In this document: positions 11,482-45,777 of the stretch, one piece after another
Layout: each line of letters opens with the position of its first letter
How positions within the stretch are numbered: the stretch's first letter is position 1
DNA from: Odontesthes bonariensis
Lineage: Eukaryota > Chordata > Actinopteri > Atheriniformes > Atherinopsidae
Assembly (NCBI RefSeq): GCF_027942865.1
Contig: NC_134526.1
Span: 3,402,470-3,466,469 of the forward strand
Reading direction: 5' to 3'
DNA length: 64,000 bases
Position numbers and translations under genes: made by a program
The notes under the pieces: generated by a model
What the model saw: the letters and a program-made list of their open reading frames with translations, nothing else
Told to the model about the DNA's origin: nothing
The model's database searches: none

Positions 11482-14400
11482 AAACTATCCCCATAAATAA
11501 ACATATACCATATACTAATTAAATTACAATATAACAATTAATCCTGGATAAATTGAGAATAAAGAATTGATCTGTAATCAGTTGTCGAGGTGAATAAGAT
11601 TTATATGTGAGAGCAGGTAGGATTGTGAAAATGAGACCGTATTGTGAAGAAAGACCTTGAAAGTAGTTTAAAGTTTTTAAATAATATATAGTTCAGCAAT
11701 GTGACAGAAAATCAAAGCATGTTCTTAAAGCCGTAGACTGAAGTTTCTAAACTTTAAAACGTCTAATTCTCTCCTTTTTAATTGAATTGAAACCCTGGTG
11801 GAAACACCTGGTTCCACAAAAGGTTCCCGTTTCCTGTTCCTCCACGAGTCTAAATGCAGAGAAATATAAAACATAAACGTCTCAGTACATTTAAAAAAAA
11901 AGACGTGGAATTCTTTTACGTTTTTGTATCAGGTGGATGAGGACTTTGCAGCAGCAGATTACCGGATGCAGTACCGGCGGTCTGGCAGCGGGGGGAGCCA
12001 GTATGAGGACGCCTACATCGGTCGGGACAGCGAGTTCTTGGTTCTCCACCTGGACCCTCACACAGATTACCTGTTCAGGGTCTGCGCCCGCGGGGAGGGG
12101 CGCACCGAGTGGAGCCCCTGGAGCGTCCCGCAGACGGGATACACCACACTGGCGCCGCACGGTAGGCGACCACGTCTCCGCCGACCCTCTGAGGGCGCCA
12201 TCTGTTGAAAAAGAGTCCAGGAGGGAAGTTTTAGCCCCCAAAAAGAACCCCGGATCATTTTTGATTGGTCAAATATTCCCAGGGTTTCAATTCCACCCTT
12301 TCTGTCTCAGTCAGCTCAGGTTTAACATCCAAAATATCTCGTAGAATCTGTTGACTTGCTGAATGAATAGTTGTTGCTCTTGGTAACACTGAAACTCTTA
12401 GGAGCTCCAGAATGAATGAAGACTCAGTAAGAAAATCAGAGCAATAAGACGTTAATTTTAGATTGTTTAACTGCTGTTATGCCCTGAAACGTAAATTGAA
12501 AACACATAAAATTCTTTAGAAATGTGTAACATTGACAGATTTTGAGGTAATATGGACTAAAGTGGACTTCCTGGCAGTGCAGAGATAGTTTCAACAAACT
12601 AAATTTTACCTAATCTACTCTCAACCTCAGAATTTAGAGGATAAGAGAGTATTAACTACTCAGAATAATGAAAATAGAGCATTAAAATCTGATTGTTTCA
12701 CAGGAAATGTATTTCAAGACAAACAAAAAACGCCTAAAACGCTTTTGGTTCTTATGTGTATCACATAGAAAGGCTTTGATTTGATACAGCTGAAGTGGAT
12801 TTCTTGGTTTTACTGTAGTTTCAGTGTGGTAGGGGTAGAGAGACACATTTCAGAGGATGTGATTTGCCCTAAATTAGGGCTAAAATAATTTTTTGTAAGA
12901 TATTTATAAGCAAACTGGTTCTGAATCGGTCTGAACTGGCACCAACAACATAACAGCACTTGGTTCAAATTGCTCAAAATGAGGTAACAGAGATGCAATA
13001 AGGCTGTTTTACCTTAAATGAAACATGGTCTGAGATAAGCTAAAGCTAAGACTTGGGACTTACTTGAGACTTGAAAGCTAAGACTTGAGACTTACTTGAG
13101 ACTTGAAAGCTAAGACTTGAGACTTACTTTAGACTTGAAAGCTAAGACTTGGGACTTACTTGAGACTTGAAAGCTGAGACTTGAGACTTACTTTAGACTT
13201 GAAAGCTAAGACTTGGGACTTACTTGAGACTTGAAAGCTGAGACTTGAGACTTACTTTAGACTTGAAAGCTAAGACTTGAGACTTACTTGAGACTTGAAA
13301 GCTAAGACTTGAGACTTACTTTAGACTTGAAAGCTAAGACTTGGGACTTACTTGAGACTTGAAAGCTGAGACTTGAGACTTACTTTAGACTTGAAAGCTA
13401 AGACTTGAGACTTACTTGGGACTTGAAAACTAAGACTTGAGACTTACTTTAGACTTGAAAGCTAAGACTTGGGACTTACTTGAGACTTGAAAGCTAAGAC
13501 TTGGGACTTACTTGGGACTTGAAAACTAAGACTTGAGACTTACTTTAGACTTGAAAGCTAAGACTTGGGACTTACTTGAGACTTGAAAGCTAAGACTTGG
13601 GACTTACTTGGGACTTGAAAACTAAGACTTGAGACTTGCACATGTGTGACTTGGTCCCATCTCTGGTTTTAACGTGTTGCGTATGATATTCTGTCTTTCG
13701 AAAATACTGACCACCCCCGGACCTTGAATGTGTAATTGTTCAGTGTTTTGTACTATAAATAAAAAGAAAGCTTGGGTGTTGCTCCCCATCGGCAGCGGTG
13801 AAGACGTTCGATGAACCAGTGACCTCAGAGGATGTGCTGCTGCCGTCCTGGTGCCACATACCACAGATCAGCCTCAGAGCCTCAGAGTCCACCACCTGAG
13901 CAACACATTCAATACTTTTAATTTTAGGAGGGAAGCAACAACACAAAGTCCCACAACTGCATTCGTTCATCGGCTGCTTGTTTGTTTTTTTCTCGTCTTC
14001 CAGAGTGGCGCTCAGCGACTGAGGGTTACATCCTGAGCAGCAGGAAAAACATCGCCCTGCGCAATGACTCCTCCCACACCCAGTGCCCCGTCCTCTACTC
14101 CAACGCCCCCACCTACTTCTGTGGCCAGACGCTGACCTTCAAGTACGCTGCCGCCCGGCCACACCTTTGCCCTTTTCTCCCAGACTCCCAGGTGGGAAAG
14201 TTTTGGGAAATCTGCCGCAGTTTAACCCGCCGTTGTGTGTTTGTAGGATCTCTGCGGCGGGTCAGATGGATCGGCGGGACAGCCTGGGCGTCTGCATCGA
14301 CAGCGAAAGGGGGGAGGAGTCGCTTCAGAGAGACCAGGCTGTCTGCATTTCCACCAACGGTGAGCTGACGCAGACGGGCTGAGCCTTCGGGCTCCGACAG

Positions 14401-15831
14401 TCCAGAAACACGCACGTTAGGCCGATCTGTGATTTTAAATGAGTCGACCCGTCCAAAGTGGACGCCGCCTACTCTTGTCTGATGGCAGCTGGGATGGACT
14501 CCGCCCCCTCAGATCCTGAATAGGATGAGATTGAAAGTGAATGAATGAATTTTTCAGCCCAGAGGGAGCAGCAGGGGTGGAAGTTAAAGAGAAGGCGCTG
14601 TGGTGAAGGAGCTGTGCAGAAAACACTTTAATTTAGTCTTTTTTTGTAGGGCTGGGCGAGTTAACTCGTTATTATCGCGCATTAACGCAGGTTTTATTTT
14701 GTAAAAGTCTGTCGCTCACAGGCTTTTATTTTGTAAAAGTCTGTTGCTCACAGGCTTTTATTTTGTAAAAGTCTGTCGCTCACAGGCTTTTATTTTGTAA
14801 AAGTCTGTCGCTCACAGGCTTTTATTTTGTAAAAGTCTGCTGCTCACAGGCTTTTATTTTGTAAAAGTCTGCTGCTGTCTGCTGTGGAACAGGAAAAGAA
14901 AGTAATCGGCGGATCCACCAAACATGGAGAAGGGTACGGAACTTTTACTCGGCCATTTTCATTTTAAAGTTCTTCCAGACGGCGGAGTCGACAGAACCAA
15001 AGTCATCTGTAAACTCTGCCAAGTTGCATTGTCTTCTCAGCGTAGTAGTTCCAGTCTAAAATATCACTTAAAGGCAAAACACACAACTGATAGCAGCAAG
15101 TCATTCAAGGAAACAGACAGTGGAGCGAGGCTTCTACATAAAAACTACAGAAAGATGCTGATGTTAAAAGTGTGTTTGCACAACAAATGTTATGGCACTT
15201 TCATTCATATGGCAGCACATTTAAAATAAAGCTAAATGCTAAAAGCTATACGCTACTTTTGGATTCATTTTTGGATTTTACGTATAAATGCGATTAATCG
15301 GGGAAATCATGTGATTAATTAGATTAAACATTTTAATTGTTGCCCAGCCCTACTTTTTTGATAGAAAGAAATTAAACAGATTACGACTTCTCGTCTATTT
15401 TACATCCGTTAGCTCTCGATTGAGCGTGTCGGGAGCTCCTGAGAGCCGGAAGCAAGCCGAGCCGATTCTTCCGAGTGCTCGGCCAGCTGAGTTAACGCGT
15501 CTGCTTGCATCCTGAACCGCTGACGGTGTCTTTCTGACTCCACAAAAATCTTTTTTTCCTTTCAGGAGCGGTTTTTGTCAACGGTAAGGAGATGACCAAC
15601 CAGCTGCCCGCCATCACCGTCGGCTCCGCCGTGACCTTCGACATGGAGGTGGTGAGCCTGTTCCCCATCAGCAACAACAACCTGAGCGAAGGCGGCAACT
15701 TCAAGCTGAGGGTGACCATCGGCTCAGGGAACCGGGAGGTGGTCTTCGATTGGCTGGTGGACCAGGCCGTGGACTGCCTCTTCTTCGGCTGCTCCTTCAC
15801 CCACTCGGGCTGGAAAGTACTCGTGTTTTAG
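2374..15831 (+). CDS. crlf3: Cytokine receptor-like factor 3, complete coding region in 8 exons
   Basis: The spliced coding region is 2374-2490, 9183-9390, 9502-9589, 10306-10483, 11933-12161, 14004-14142, 14247-14359 and 15566-15831 (1338 nt, 445 residues; human CRLF3 is 442). Every junction is GT-AG and the phases close without a frameshift. Domains in order: an N-terminal coiled-coil region (about 1-140) rich in Leu/Glu/Gln; a fibronectin type III domain (about 170-270) ending in the class I cytokine-receptor signature WSPWS at residues 257-261; and a conserved C-terminal domain (about 280-445) ending WKVLVF. There is no signal peptide or membrane segment, as is known for this orphan cytosolic family. 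The start was chosen because the following residues ([15 protein letters not shown]) align with the human N-terminus. The gene converges with suz12. Identity is very sure; the exact ligand and role are not known from sequence. Confidence 0.97.
3150..3520 (-). repeat. LINE fragments (3' tail and ORF2 endonuclease start)
   Basis: 3150-3310 read in reverse resembles a LINE/SINE 3' tail (AAAGTGCTTTATAAATAAAG type). Just beyond it, the minus frame at 3317-3508 encodes [11 protein letters not shown], a basic stretch, then [14 protein letters not shown]. The last block is the N-terminal endonuclease signature of fish L2/CR1-like ORF2 proteins. The reading frame is short and decayed. It lies inside crlf3 intron 1. 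Confidence 0.6.
4050..4340 (-). mobile_element. Tc1/mariner transposase C-terminal remnant
   Basis: On the minus strand, about 4165-4080 encodes [18 protein letters not shown], the highly characteristic end of a Tc1-like DDE transposase after the last catalytic residue. Nothing of the catalytic core is present. It is an old fragment inside crlf3 intron 1. Confidence 0.75.
4443..5077. mobile_element. MITE family A copy 1 (TIR GGCTGTGTTCGAAACCG)
   Basis: The element begins GGCTGTGTTCGAAACCGCA and ends with the inverse GGTTTCGAACACAGCC. It is 635 bp. A second copy (36557-37174) matches it almost throughout and a third, broken copy spans 22142-25160. The ends are rich in CATACT/AGTATG words. I see no long open frame and no clear target duplication, so the superfamily is not assigned. 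Confidence 0.85.
6300..6570 (+). repeat. LINE reverse-transcriptase fragment
   Basis: Around 6380-6480 the plus strand encodes [21 protein letters not shown], the 'FLLLNxxKTExxVF' block found after the catalytic YADD in fish non-LTR reverse transcriptases. The frame breaks soon after. It lies immediately before the minisatellite in crlf3 intron 1. Confidence 0.65.
6579..8850. repeat. Compound minisatellite, ~2.3 kb, in crlf3 intron 1
   Basis: The array is built from three related subunits: one of 21 bp (cttaaactggtattaaagca) and two of about 31 bp, which insert either 'acaaatggatattaaag' or 'acaggtttaaactgg'. They recur in mixed order and larger blocks of about 150-200 bp are themselves repeated, so the array has higher-order structure. 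It is AT-rich with no open frame. Confidence 0.95.
9183..9390 (+). CDS. crlf3: crlf3 coding exon 2 (coiled coil)
   Basis: The acceptor TTCCTCAG precedes 9183 and the donor GTGGGC starts at 9391. The exon exits in phase 1. It encodes the Ala/Leu/Glu-rich helix and the conserved [15 protein letters not shown] block that matches human CRLF3 nearly residue for residue. It is separated from exon 1 by a 6.7 kb intron full of repeats. Confidence 0.96.
9502..9589 (+). CDS. crlf3: crlf3 coding exon 3
   Basis: The acceptor TCCGCAG precedes 9502 and the donor GTAGGA starts at 9590. It enters in phase 1 and exits in phase 2. It encodes the end of the coiled-coil region with [11 protein letters not shown], as in human. 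The intron before it is only 111 bp. Confidence 0.96.
9659..10276. mobile_element. Non-autonomous hAT element (family B copy 1)
   Basis: The element is 618 bp, starts CAGTGATGCTCGCTATT and ends with the inverse of CAGAGATACTCATTGG. It is flanked on both sides by the identical 8 bp GTGTAGAA (9651-9658 and 10277-10284), the target duplication expected for hAT. The reverse strand carries ATGGATCGGTTTTTAATTAA, resembling the MDRFL start of ZBED/SCAND3-like hAT transposases, but the frame is broken. It lies in crlf3 intron 3. A related copy is at 28604-30793, and a fragment at 21987-22141. Confidence 0.93.
10306..10483 (+). CDS. crlf3: crlf3 coding exon 4 (linker into fibronectin III)
   Basis: The acceptor GTCTTCCAG precedes 10306 and the donor GTGAGC starts at 10484. 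It encodes [20 protein letters not shown] and the PPVQIEEL block that opens the fibronectin III domain, ending VRWCK. A hAT transposon ends only 29 bp upstream of this exon, so the branch point probably lies in or right beside the transposon. Confidence 0.96.
10793..10831. repeat. TA microsatellite
   Basis: An uninterrupted TA run in crlf3 intron 4, preceded by GTATG. Confidence 0.95.
10910..11125 (-). repeat. LINE 3' end (reverse orientation)
   Basis: It begins with a GATT(GATT) tail and continues TTTTTATTTTCGAACATGT through to AATACTT and CCCACCCC. Read on the minus strand this is a LINE 3' UTR ending in an ATC-type tail. No coding part is visible. Confidence 0.5.
11255..11482. repeat. TA/TGTA compound microsatellite
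   Basis: About 230 bp of alternating TA and TGTA words in crlf3 intron 4. The Tyr/Ile/His-rich open frames on both strands here are only translations of this repeat. Confidence 0.97.
11933..12161 (+). CDS. crlf3: crlf3 coding exon 5 (fibronectin III, WSPWS)
   Basis: The acceptor TTGTATCAG precedes 11933 and the donor GTAGGC starts at 12162. It encodes most of the fibronectin III strands, the conserved [12 protein letters not shown] and the WSXWS-type motif WSPWS. It exits in phase 1. Confidence 0.97.
13035..13664. repeat. 32 bp minisatellite from a CAAGTC-type MITE (family C copy 1)
   Basis: About 19 copies of a 32 bp unit (gctaagacttgagact plus tacttgagacttgaaa) with G/A variants. The right edge runs into CCCATCTCTGG, close to the terminal repeat CCCACCTCTGG of the same family at 38.0-38.9 kb, where the same unit occurs in the opposite orientation. 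The left terminal repeat is not visible. It lies in crlf3 intron 5. Confidence 0.9.
14004..14142 (+). CDS. crlf3: crlf3 coding exon 6
   Basis: The acceptor GTCTTCCAG precedes 14004 and the donor GTACGC starts at 14143. It encodes the first part of the C-terminal domain, with [15 protein letters not shown] and [11 protein letters not shown], both strongly conserved in CRLF3. It exits in phase 2. Confidence 0.96.
14247..14359 (+). CDS. crlf3: crlf3 coding exon 7
   Basis: The acceptor TTTGTAG precedes 14247 and the donor GTGAGC starts at 14360. It encodes DRRDSLGVC and [12 protein letters not shown], family-invariant blocks. The intron before it is 104 bp. Confidence 0.96.
14647..15352. mobile_element. 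hAT-type MITE with BED zinc-finger frame (family D copy 1)
   Basis: Terminal repeats TAGGGCTGGGC and GCCCAGCCCTA bound 706 bp. The flanks are CTTTTTTTG (left) and CTTTTTTG (right), an 8 bp hAT-like duplication with one slipped T. Inside are about 5.5 copies of a 32 bp tandem unit (14700-14880) and a 101-codon frame. A second copy is at 50260-50980. It lies in crlf3 intron 7. Confidence 0.88.
14924..15229 (+). pseudogene. BED-type zinc-finger fragment of a hAT transposase
   Basis: The 101-codon frame starts [16 protein letters not shown] and contains VICKLC (Cys-x2-Cys), then LKYHLKAKH (His-x4-His), the ligand pattern of a BED zinc finger as in ZBED1-like hAT transposases. The catalytic hAT domain is missing, and the last 30 residues have no known resemblance. 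The same frame is intact in the second copy at 50542-50847 with three amino-acid differences. Most likely it is passenger sequence of a MITE; expression is unknown. Confidence 0.75.
15566..15831 (+). CDS. crlf3: crlf3 coding exon 8 and stop
   Basis: The acceptor CTTTCAG precedes 15566 and the stop codon TAG is at 15829-15831. It encodes [13 protein letters not shown] through the conserved end GWKVLVF. The fish copy has a slightly longer Ser/Asn-rich loop ([14 protein letters not shown]) than human. Confidence 0.97.
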
Positions 15832-17726
15832 AAGAACAGGATCCTCCGTTCAGCACCGTTATCTGGAAAAAACCTCCAATCTCTCCTCCAAAATGTCCTC
15901 ACCGCGACAACAGCTGACTCCCAGACGTGTTTTCTATCATTTATTTCTGACGCGGATCTGTCCAGACGCCGAAAGCCTCGCCATAGATCGCCACGACAAC
16001 AGCTGTGAAGAACGCTTCTGTTCTGTTTTTTTTATTCTGTTCAGCAAAGAGACGAAACTAGATGAAAGTGTGAAGCTCGTAGGGAACGTCAGAGCGGCAC
16101 TAGAGTTTCAATGTGCGTCCTCGTGCGTGTGCACGTCAGTTTATCCGTCAGAAAAGGGTTTTTATTTTAGCGTTTGCGCCTTTTTATTTCCCCCGATGCT
16201 TGTTTATCGTCTGTCAGATGTGTAGCGACAGTCTTAATTTTGTCTCTTCTGTTGTGCCATAGTCGTGGAAAGCGGGGCTAACGAGAAAAAACACCTTCGT
16301 GCTTAAAACTAGATTTATAAAGACGTGCACGTTATTAGACGACAGGCCGTGTGTGTTGTTCATGCTAATGTTTGTCGTCATTAAGGTTTGGGTTAAATGA
16401 TGCGTCCTCAGGTGCTTTTAAAGATAAACGAAGGGAGAATAGCAGTGGGCCTGAGATGGAACCCTGAGGGATCCCAGTTTTAATGGATGATGTAAACGTG
16501 CCGATTCTCTGGGAGGAAATGAGTTTTATCCTGTTAAGTTTGGACTCTTTGTGCAGCCGACTGTGATCCAGCTGTTGGTGAGTTTTATTTCAGTTCGATA
16601 AGAAGGCCTTCGTACAAGGTTGGTCGTTGTTTACAGCTTTTGAGTTTTTATTTTATTTTATTGGGGCTGTTTGTCTTATTTTAACAGTTTCACATCGTTT
16701 TTTTTTTCATTTCTTATCTCAAGGAAAATCATCACTGTGAAAGTCAGGCTGTCTCCTGGGTTTTCTTTCGCTTCGTTTCCACAACCGCTCGACGTTAAAA
16801 GGGACAGTTCAACCAAAAAAAAACAACCCAAGCTGAGTGTTTTAGGGGTAAACATAAAAGTCTAAAATGAGACGTTGGCTTGTTTTTAACCCCTAAAGTA
16901 TTCCTCCCTCATTTCACTGCAGCTTCTTACTTCAGTCAGTTGGGTTTAGCTCATTTCGTGCTCTGTAACTTTCAGAGTTTTTAAGCTGAAAACGGTCCCT
17001 CAGGCCCAGAGGAACAACACGCCTTTCATGCAAATATCGCTCAGTTTTTCGCCTATTTTTATTCCTGCCAATTTGATTATCTCAACATAGAAACTGAGGC
17101 TAAAGGTTCAGAGAAAAGGGATTTAAGATGAAACTGAAAGGTCCAGAAATCATTTCAGAATTAAAGTTTCATCTCAGAAAAAGCTTTCAAACCTAAATGC
17201 ACCGCATTGTATTCAAAAACATCTGTGAAACATCTGGTTGAACTGTCACCAAACTGCTACTCTGAAACTTCCTGCTCAGACAATCCTGACAGTATTCACA
17301 ACGTCGGCTGTTTTCAATGTTAAGGAGCACAAATATAAGACAGTTTTTTTGGTAAATGTGACCAGTTCATGCAGTCCGACTCGTCTCTGTGCGTCTTCTT
17401 TGTGTTTGTGGTGGCGGTATTTTATTTAAACTCCTCCAAAAAGCCTCTGAACAGAGGAAATTAAACCAGGAAGTTGTAAATGTTCAGTAAAGACAATCAA
17501 TAAGCAACAGATTAACAAACAATCCCTGATCTTTCTTTGGTTTTACTTCATTTTTGTGAAATATTCTAATGTTTTATAACCAAACAAGAAGCTCAGGTGA
17601 ACAGTTTTCTGGATTATCTCACAACTCAAGTCTTGAAGTTGGCTTCTGACTCTTTTTTTAAAAGCCTCAAATTGACACTTAATCGCAGCTTGATGATGGT
17701 TTTAATAGTTAGAAAACGTTCACACA

Positions 17727-17741
17727 CCAGGGGGCGCTGCC
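17727..17741 (+). promoter_or_regulatory. Candidate CTCF motif, plus orientation
   Basis: The bases CCAGGGGGCGCTGCC match the CTCF core (CCAnnAGGGGGCGC class). It lies between the convergent genes crlf3 and suz12. Confidence 0.45.
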
Positions 17742-18401
17742 ACGGTCACTTAAGAGCTGTTTAACAGTTAGAAAAGCACATAAATTAGGTATTTTTCACA
17801 TAATTCAGGACACGAGACATTCTTTTTATTCCATTTATGTCAAGTTTTTACTGTCGAGAGCATTTTCTGAACATTTTATTTGCATGTCTGCAGAGGGTCA
17901 GTGGCTAAGATGCATTAAAATCTGTCTGTCCACTGTTTTAATGACGAATTCACGAGTTTATTTGTCCCTTCTCTTTGTCTGCTGTTACCCTGTTTTTGGT
18001 CTCTGGTTGGGAGTGCAGAGCCTTAAACTCAGTAAAAAAATCTGTGTTTGGTCAAGAAATAAAATGTTTTCACTCCTCGTGTGTTGACTTTATGACATGA
18101 TTTCATGTGGATACATATCAGTGGATTCTGCACACATTGTTGAATGATGCTGAAAATATCAGAGCTTCAATGGTGGAGGATTCATTCACTGCCAGTGACT
18201 CATTTGTGGACCAGTTTCAGCTGCCAAACATCGTAATTTATCAGCTGTTTCCTTGTTTGTCTGCTCACCTTGAGGATTCATCCTTTGGGAGGGCAGCAGG
18301 AGTGTGGTTCGGGTCCAGCTGATGGTACAAATGTCCTGAAACCAGCAAACAGAGCCTCAGAAACACCTTTTCCTCCTCCTGGTGACTGAAGTGTCAAAGC
18401 A

Positions 18402-18416
18402 GTGCCACCTGCTGGT
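18402..18416 (-). promoter_or_regulatory. Candidate CTCF motif, minus orientation
   Basis: Read on the minus strand the bases are CCAGCAGGTGGCAC, which fits the CTCF consensus CCASYAGRKGGCRS at every position. It points toward the plus-oriented motif at 17727. Confidence 0.5.
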
Positions 18417-18467
18417 CAAACATCTGTATTACATCTGTTGACTGTTGCCATCCTTCACATTTTGTTC

Positions 18468-18473
18468 AATAAA
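18468..18473 (+). terminator. crlf3: Candidate crlf3 polyadenylation signal
   Basis: Canonical AATAAA about 2.6 kb after the stop codon, followed by GT/T-rich sequence. Earlier AATAAA words (for example near 18058) are alternatives. Confidence 0.4.
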
Positions 18474-18490
18474 GTCACGTTGTGAAACTC

Positions 18491-19460
18491 TAAAGGAAAA
18501 ATGTTTGTCCCATTTGCCTTCAACTGTTATGCTCAAAACAAATTTAAATCTTTACTTTTGACAATTTTCAAACAATCTGAGCTTTTAATTTACACGAAAA
18601 AAAAAATCAATTCTCTTATGAACTATTATTTTTAAATAAACCGTCAGGTGTGAGCCCACCGTAGATCGCCAAAATTCGCAATTATATCTTTTCAAGAGTT
18701 TTCAATCAAGCCATGAAGTGCAGTTTTTTTCCAGGGACTTCGTAGCCTACAGTAAATCCACGGTAATAACTCCGTGATAGTGATTAAAAATGTTTTAATT
18801 ATGATACCGCATCTCTATTGTGAGGCTTGACCTTTTTATATACAGTCTATGGACTTGATGTGGCGCTCATGTGCGTGCCACCCCTGGAACACCCCCACAT
18901 TTAAAATCACATTAATAGTTTCAAACAACTTAATAATAAACTTTAAACCTTTTTATCTCATACAGTAAGCTGTAACACATCGTGTCCATTAAAAAAAAAA
19001 CAGTAAACTGAAGATTAAAGCTTAGCTAGGCTACTTTTTAAAAATAAAATTGGCTTTGTATGTATGAATTGGACTCATTTGGAATTGAATGAATCGGATT
19101 TGAATGGATTACAATAAATCGTATTCGAATTGGCTTGTAATTTTGAAGTGCCTTGAGATGACATTTGTTGTAATTTGGTGCAAAATAAATAAAAATGAAG
19201 TTATTTTTGGTGCATTAAATGTAAGTAACGATTAAAAACATACATTTACGTACAGGTAAAAACTTAGCTTGTATGTATATGAACATTTCTACATTTTAAG
19301 TCTTTTTTTAAAGTTGTTCTTTCGTCATTACACGACCAGACAAACTATGTTTTTATGGTATTTAAGGGTCTGATATCAAAAACACATTTCTTTACCGGTG
19401 TAAGCTTGGTATGTTCGTTAAAAAAAAAAAAAAAAAAAAATGGACAACGCTCCTCAGAAT
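18491..19460. other. Intergenic, LINE tail at 19080-19200
   Basis: No gene is seen. 19080-19200 contains AAGTGCCTTGAGATGACATT and GCAAAATAAATAAAA, a typical fish LINE 3' tail in plus orientation with GAATTG repeats before it. A poly-A run of about 20 lies at 19420-19440. Confidence 0.5.
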
Positions 19461-19477
19461 ATTACAAAATTGTTCTT

Positions 19478-19483
19478 TTTATT
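19478..19483 (-). terminator. suz12: Candidate suz12 polyadenylation signal
   Basis: AATAAA on the minus strand, followed by a T/G-rich stretch. Not proven. Confidence 0.35.
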
Positions 19484-21362
19484 AGAAAAACCATTTTAAC
19501 TCAACAGTAAATAATTGTCAAGCTGGTTTTACATCACTGCTGAAGATAAGTCTGGTTTTCCTGACATGGCTCCTCCCATCTTGTGCAAAATGCTGCTGGT
19601 CTTGTGAGTAAAGAAAGAAACCCTTTAAAATCCACATTGAGCTCTTGTCGCCCAGAACCGCCACCCGGACCCAGAGTTTAAAGCTGGCTGCACGTGGAGG
19701 CTCATACTCAGACTGTAAGGCAGCACCAGCGCCCGGGCCGCGTGCTTTCTGTCCTGCTGTTAAGCTTCGGCTCATCTGGAGGCAGTAGAGATTCTGGGTC
19801 AGGTGGTACAGACGTGTAGTCTGAGGATATTTATCACAAGACATGAAACGAGAGCAGAGAAATCCCCCCTTTGGTCTGTAAACTCATAAAAGAAAATGGA
19901 GTTCAGCGAACCCAAACAGCCAAAAAAAATCCAAAGCTGATGTTTCCACCGACTTATGTACAGGAGAGTTGCAGAGGGCAGCGACAACATGGGGAAAAAG
20001 AAACTAACAGCACCATCTTTACATCCAGTTAATGTGACGTCTTCAGGCTCCGCCCCCTTTAAACATGCAGTCTGTGGGAGCAAACAAACTAAAACTAAAC
20101 AAAAACAAAAAAACAACAACAACAACAACCCCGGGAGGTTCAGCTCAGACCGATCTGAAACGCAAGCAGCGATTTCTCAGATTAAACCCGAACCAGCACC
20201 TGAATAACACGGTTTTAATGACTAACCAGAACGATTTCAGCCATCGGTGAGGTTTTGGAAAATAAAAATAAAAAAAGACATGGAGCGGTGGCAGTTGAAG
20301 CTGCTGAATGAAACCGTAAAGCACCGGAAGTCGAAGCAGAATCCGTCCTGGAAGTGTCTCGTGTCAAAAAGAAAGAAAGAAAAAAAAAAAAAGAGGTCAA
20401 ACTCAGGCAGTCGGTTCTGGTTCTGCAGAACAACAAGAGGCCTGTACTACGAGGCAGGATCAACAAATACAGGCTTCGTTTTCTTTTCATCAACAAAAAA
20501 AATTTAAAATCTAACAAAGTCGCATCAGGACGCCGGTTTTTCTGCGTATTTACAGGAAAAAAAAAAAAAAAAAGGAGAAAAAAACCCCCCAAACTAACGA
20601 GGAAAGGAAAGCTGTCGTTCAGGCTTCGTGCATTCAAAGCACCCGTCACCCGTTTTAGATTAAAAACGAGTCAAACTCGCACCCAAAATGTCTGTTAAAG
20701 TTAATCTGTGAAAACCAGACAGAAAAACATAAGAAAATAAACTTTTTTTTCATGATTTTTTAATCATTTTCTAAGCGTTTTATAAACTGGATGTTTGGGA
20801 AAAAAAACGTCCATTTTAAGGCAGTTTGGCAACAACAGTCTGAAGCAAACGTTGAACTAAAGACGCCTCATTTGACGAGAGAGAAGAGAAGAGGAACCCT
20901 GGCTGCGTTGCTCAATTTTGTCTCCTGCTTCGTAGTACAGACCTCAGATCGGTCGCCTGTGAAGGTGAGAAGCAGCCGAGCCGCTCACCTGTCCCGCCGG
21001 CGCGTCGATCCCAGAACCACGGCAGTAAAAACCCACAGGAGCACCACACGTGGATGAGTCCGCGGCTGAAAATAGACCCAAAAACGACTCGTTTTACAGG
21101 CGAGAAAATCAGCCAGCGACACCGAGCCGGTTCGGGAACACGTCCACGGATTCTGCAGCGACTCCTCAGACTGACGCGCAGCTCGCTTCGTGCTCGCCGC
21201 CGCCGGTTGTTGAACAGGAAACGACAGCACCTTTGGATTTCAGATCTACAGTCAGGACACGACATAACGATGGAGATCCGGGGCTTCAAGTTTCAACTTT
21301 AACGGGTCGTGGGAATAGAAAAACAAATGACTTCCATGATTAAAAGTTCATCTGATGAGCTG

Positions 21363-21390
21363 CGTGTGTGTGTGTGTGTGTGTGTGTGTT
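21363..21390. repeat. GT microsatellite
   Basis: About 13 uninterrupted GT units, just beyond the suz12 stop codon in its presumed 3' UTR. Confidence 0.95.
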
Positions 21391-21477
21391 TTACACCGTC
21401 TGTTTGTGGAGTCGGGCCTCGGATTCAGAGACCTCGAGTCCAGTTCGGGGGTCTCTGTGGTTCCACGGTTTAAGAAG

Positions 21478-45777
<24,300 letters not shown>

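Larger units (their letters stand above)
15832..18490 (+). other. crlf3: Probable crlf3 3' UTR
   Basis: No gene-like frame is visible. Several AATAAA-type signals occur; the best downstream one is at 18468-18473 (TTCAATAAAGTCACG), followed by a TTGT-rich stretch. Around 16440-16560 there is sequence resembling a dispersed fish repeat (gagatggaaccctgaggg). The exact transcript end cannot be fixed without RNA data. Confidence 0.5.
19461..21477 (-). other. suz12: Probable suz12 3' UTR
   Basis: This lies directly downstream of the suz12 stop codon and contains no other gene-like frame. On the minus strand an AATAAA is present at 19483-19478, giving a 3' UTR of about 2 kb. A GT microsatellite lies near the stop codon. 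Confidence 0.45.

Noticed and set aside
11216-11537. Tyr/Ile/His-rich frames on both strands
   Set aside because: Products of the TA/TGTA microsatellite.
20215-21302. Frames of 80-144 codons on both strands around 20.2-21.3 kb
   Set aside because: Lys- or Phe-rich translations of A/T runs in the presumed suz12 3' UTR. No domain or splice pattern is visible.
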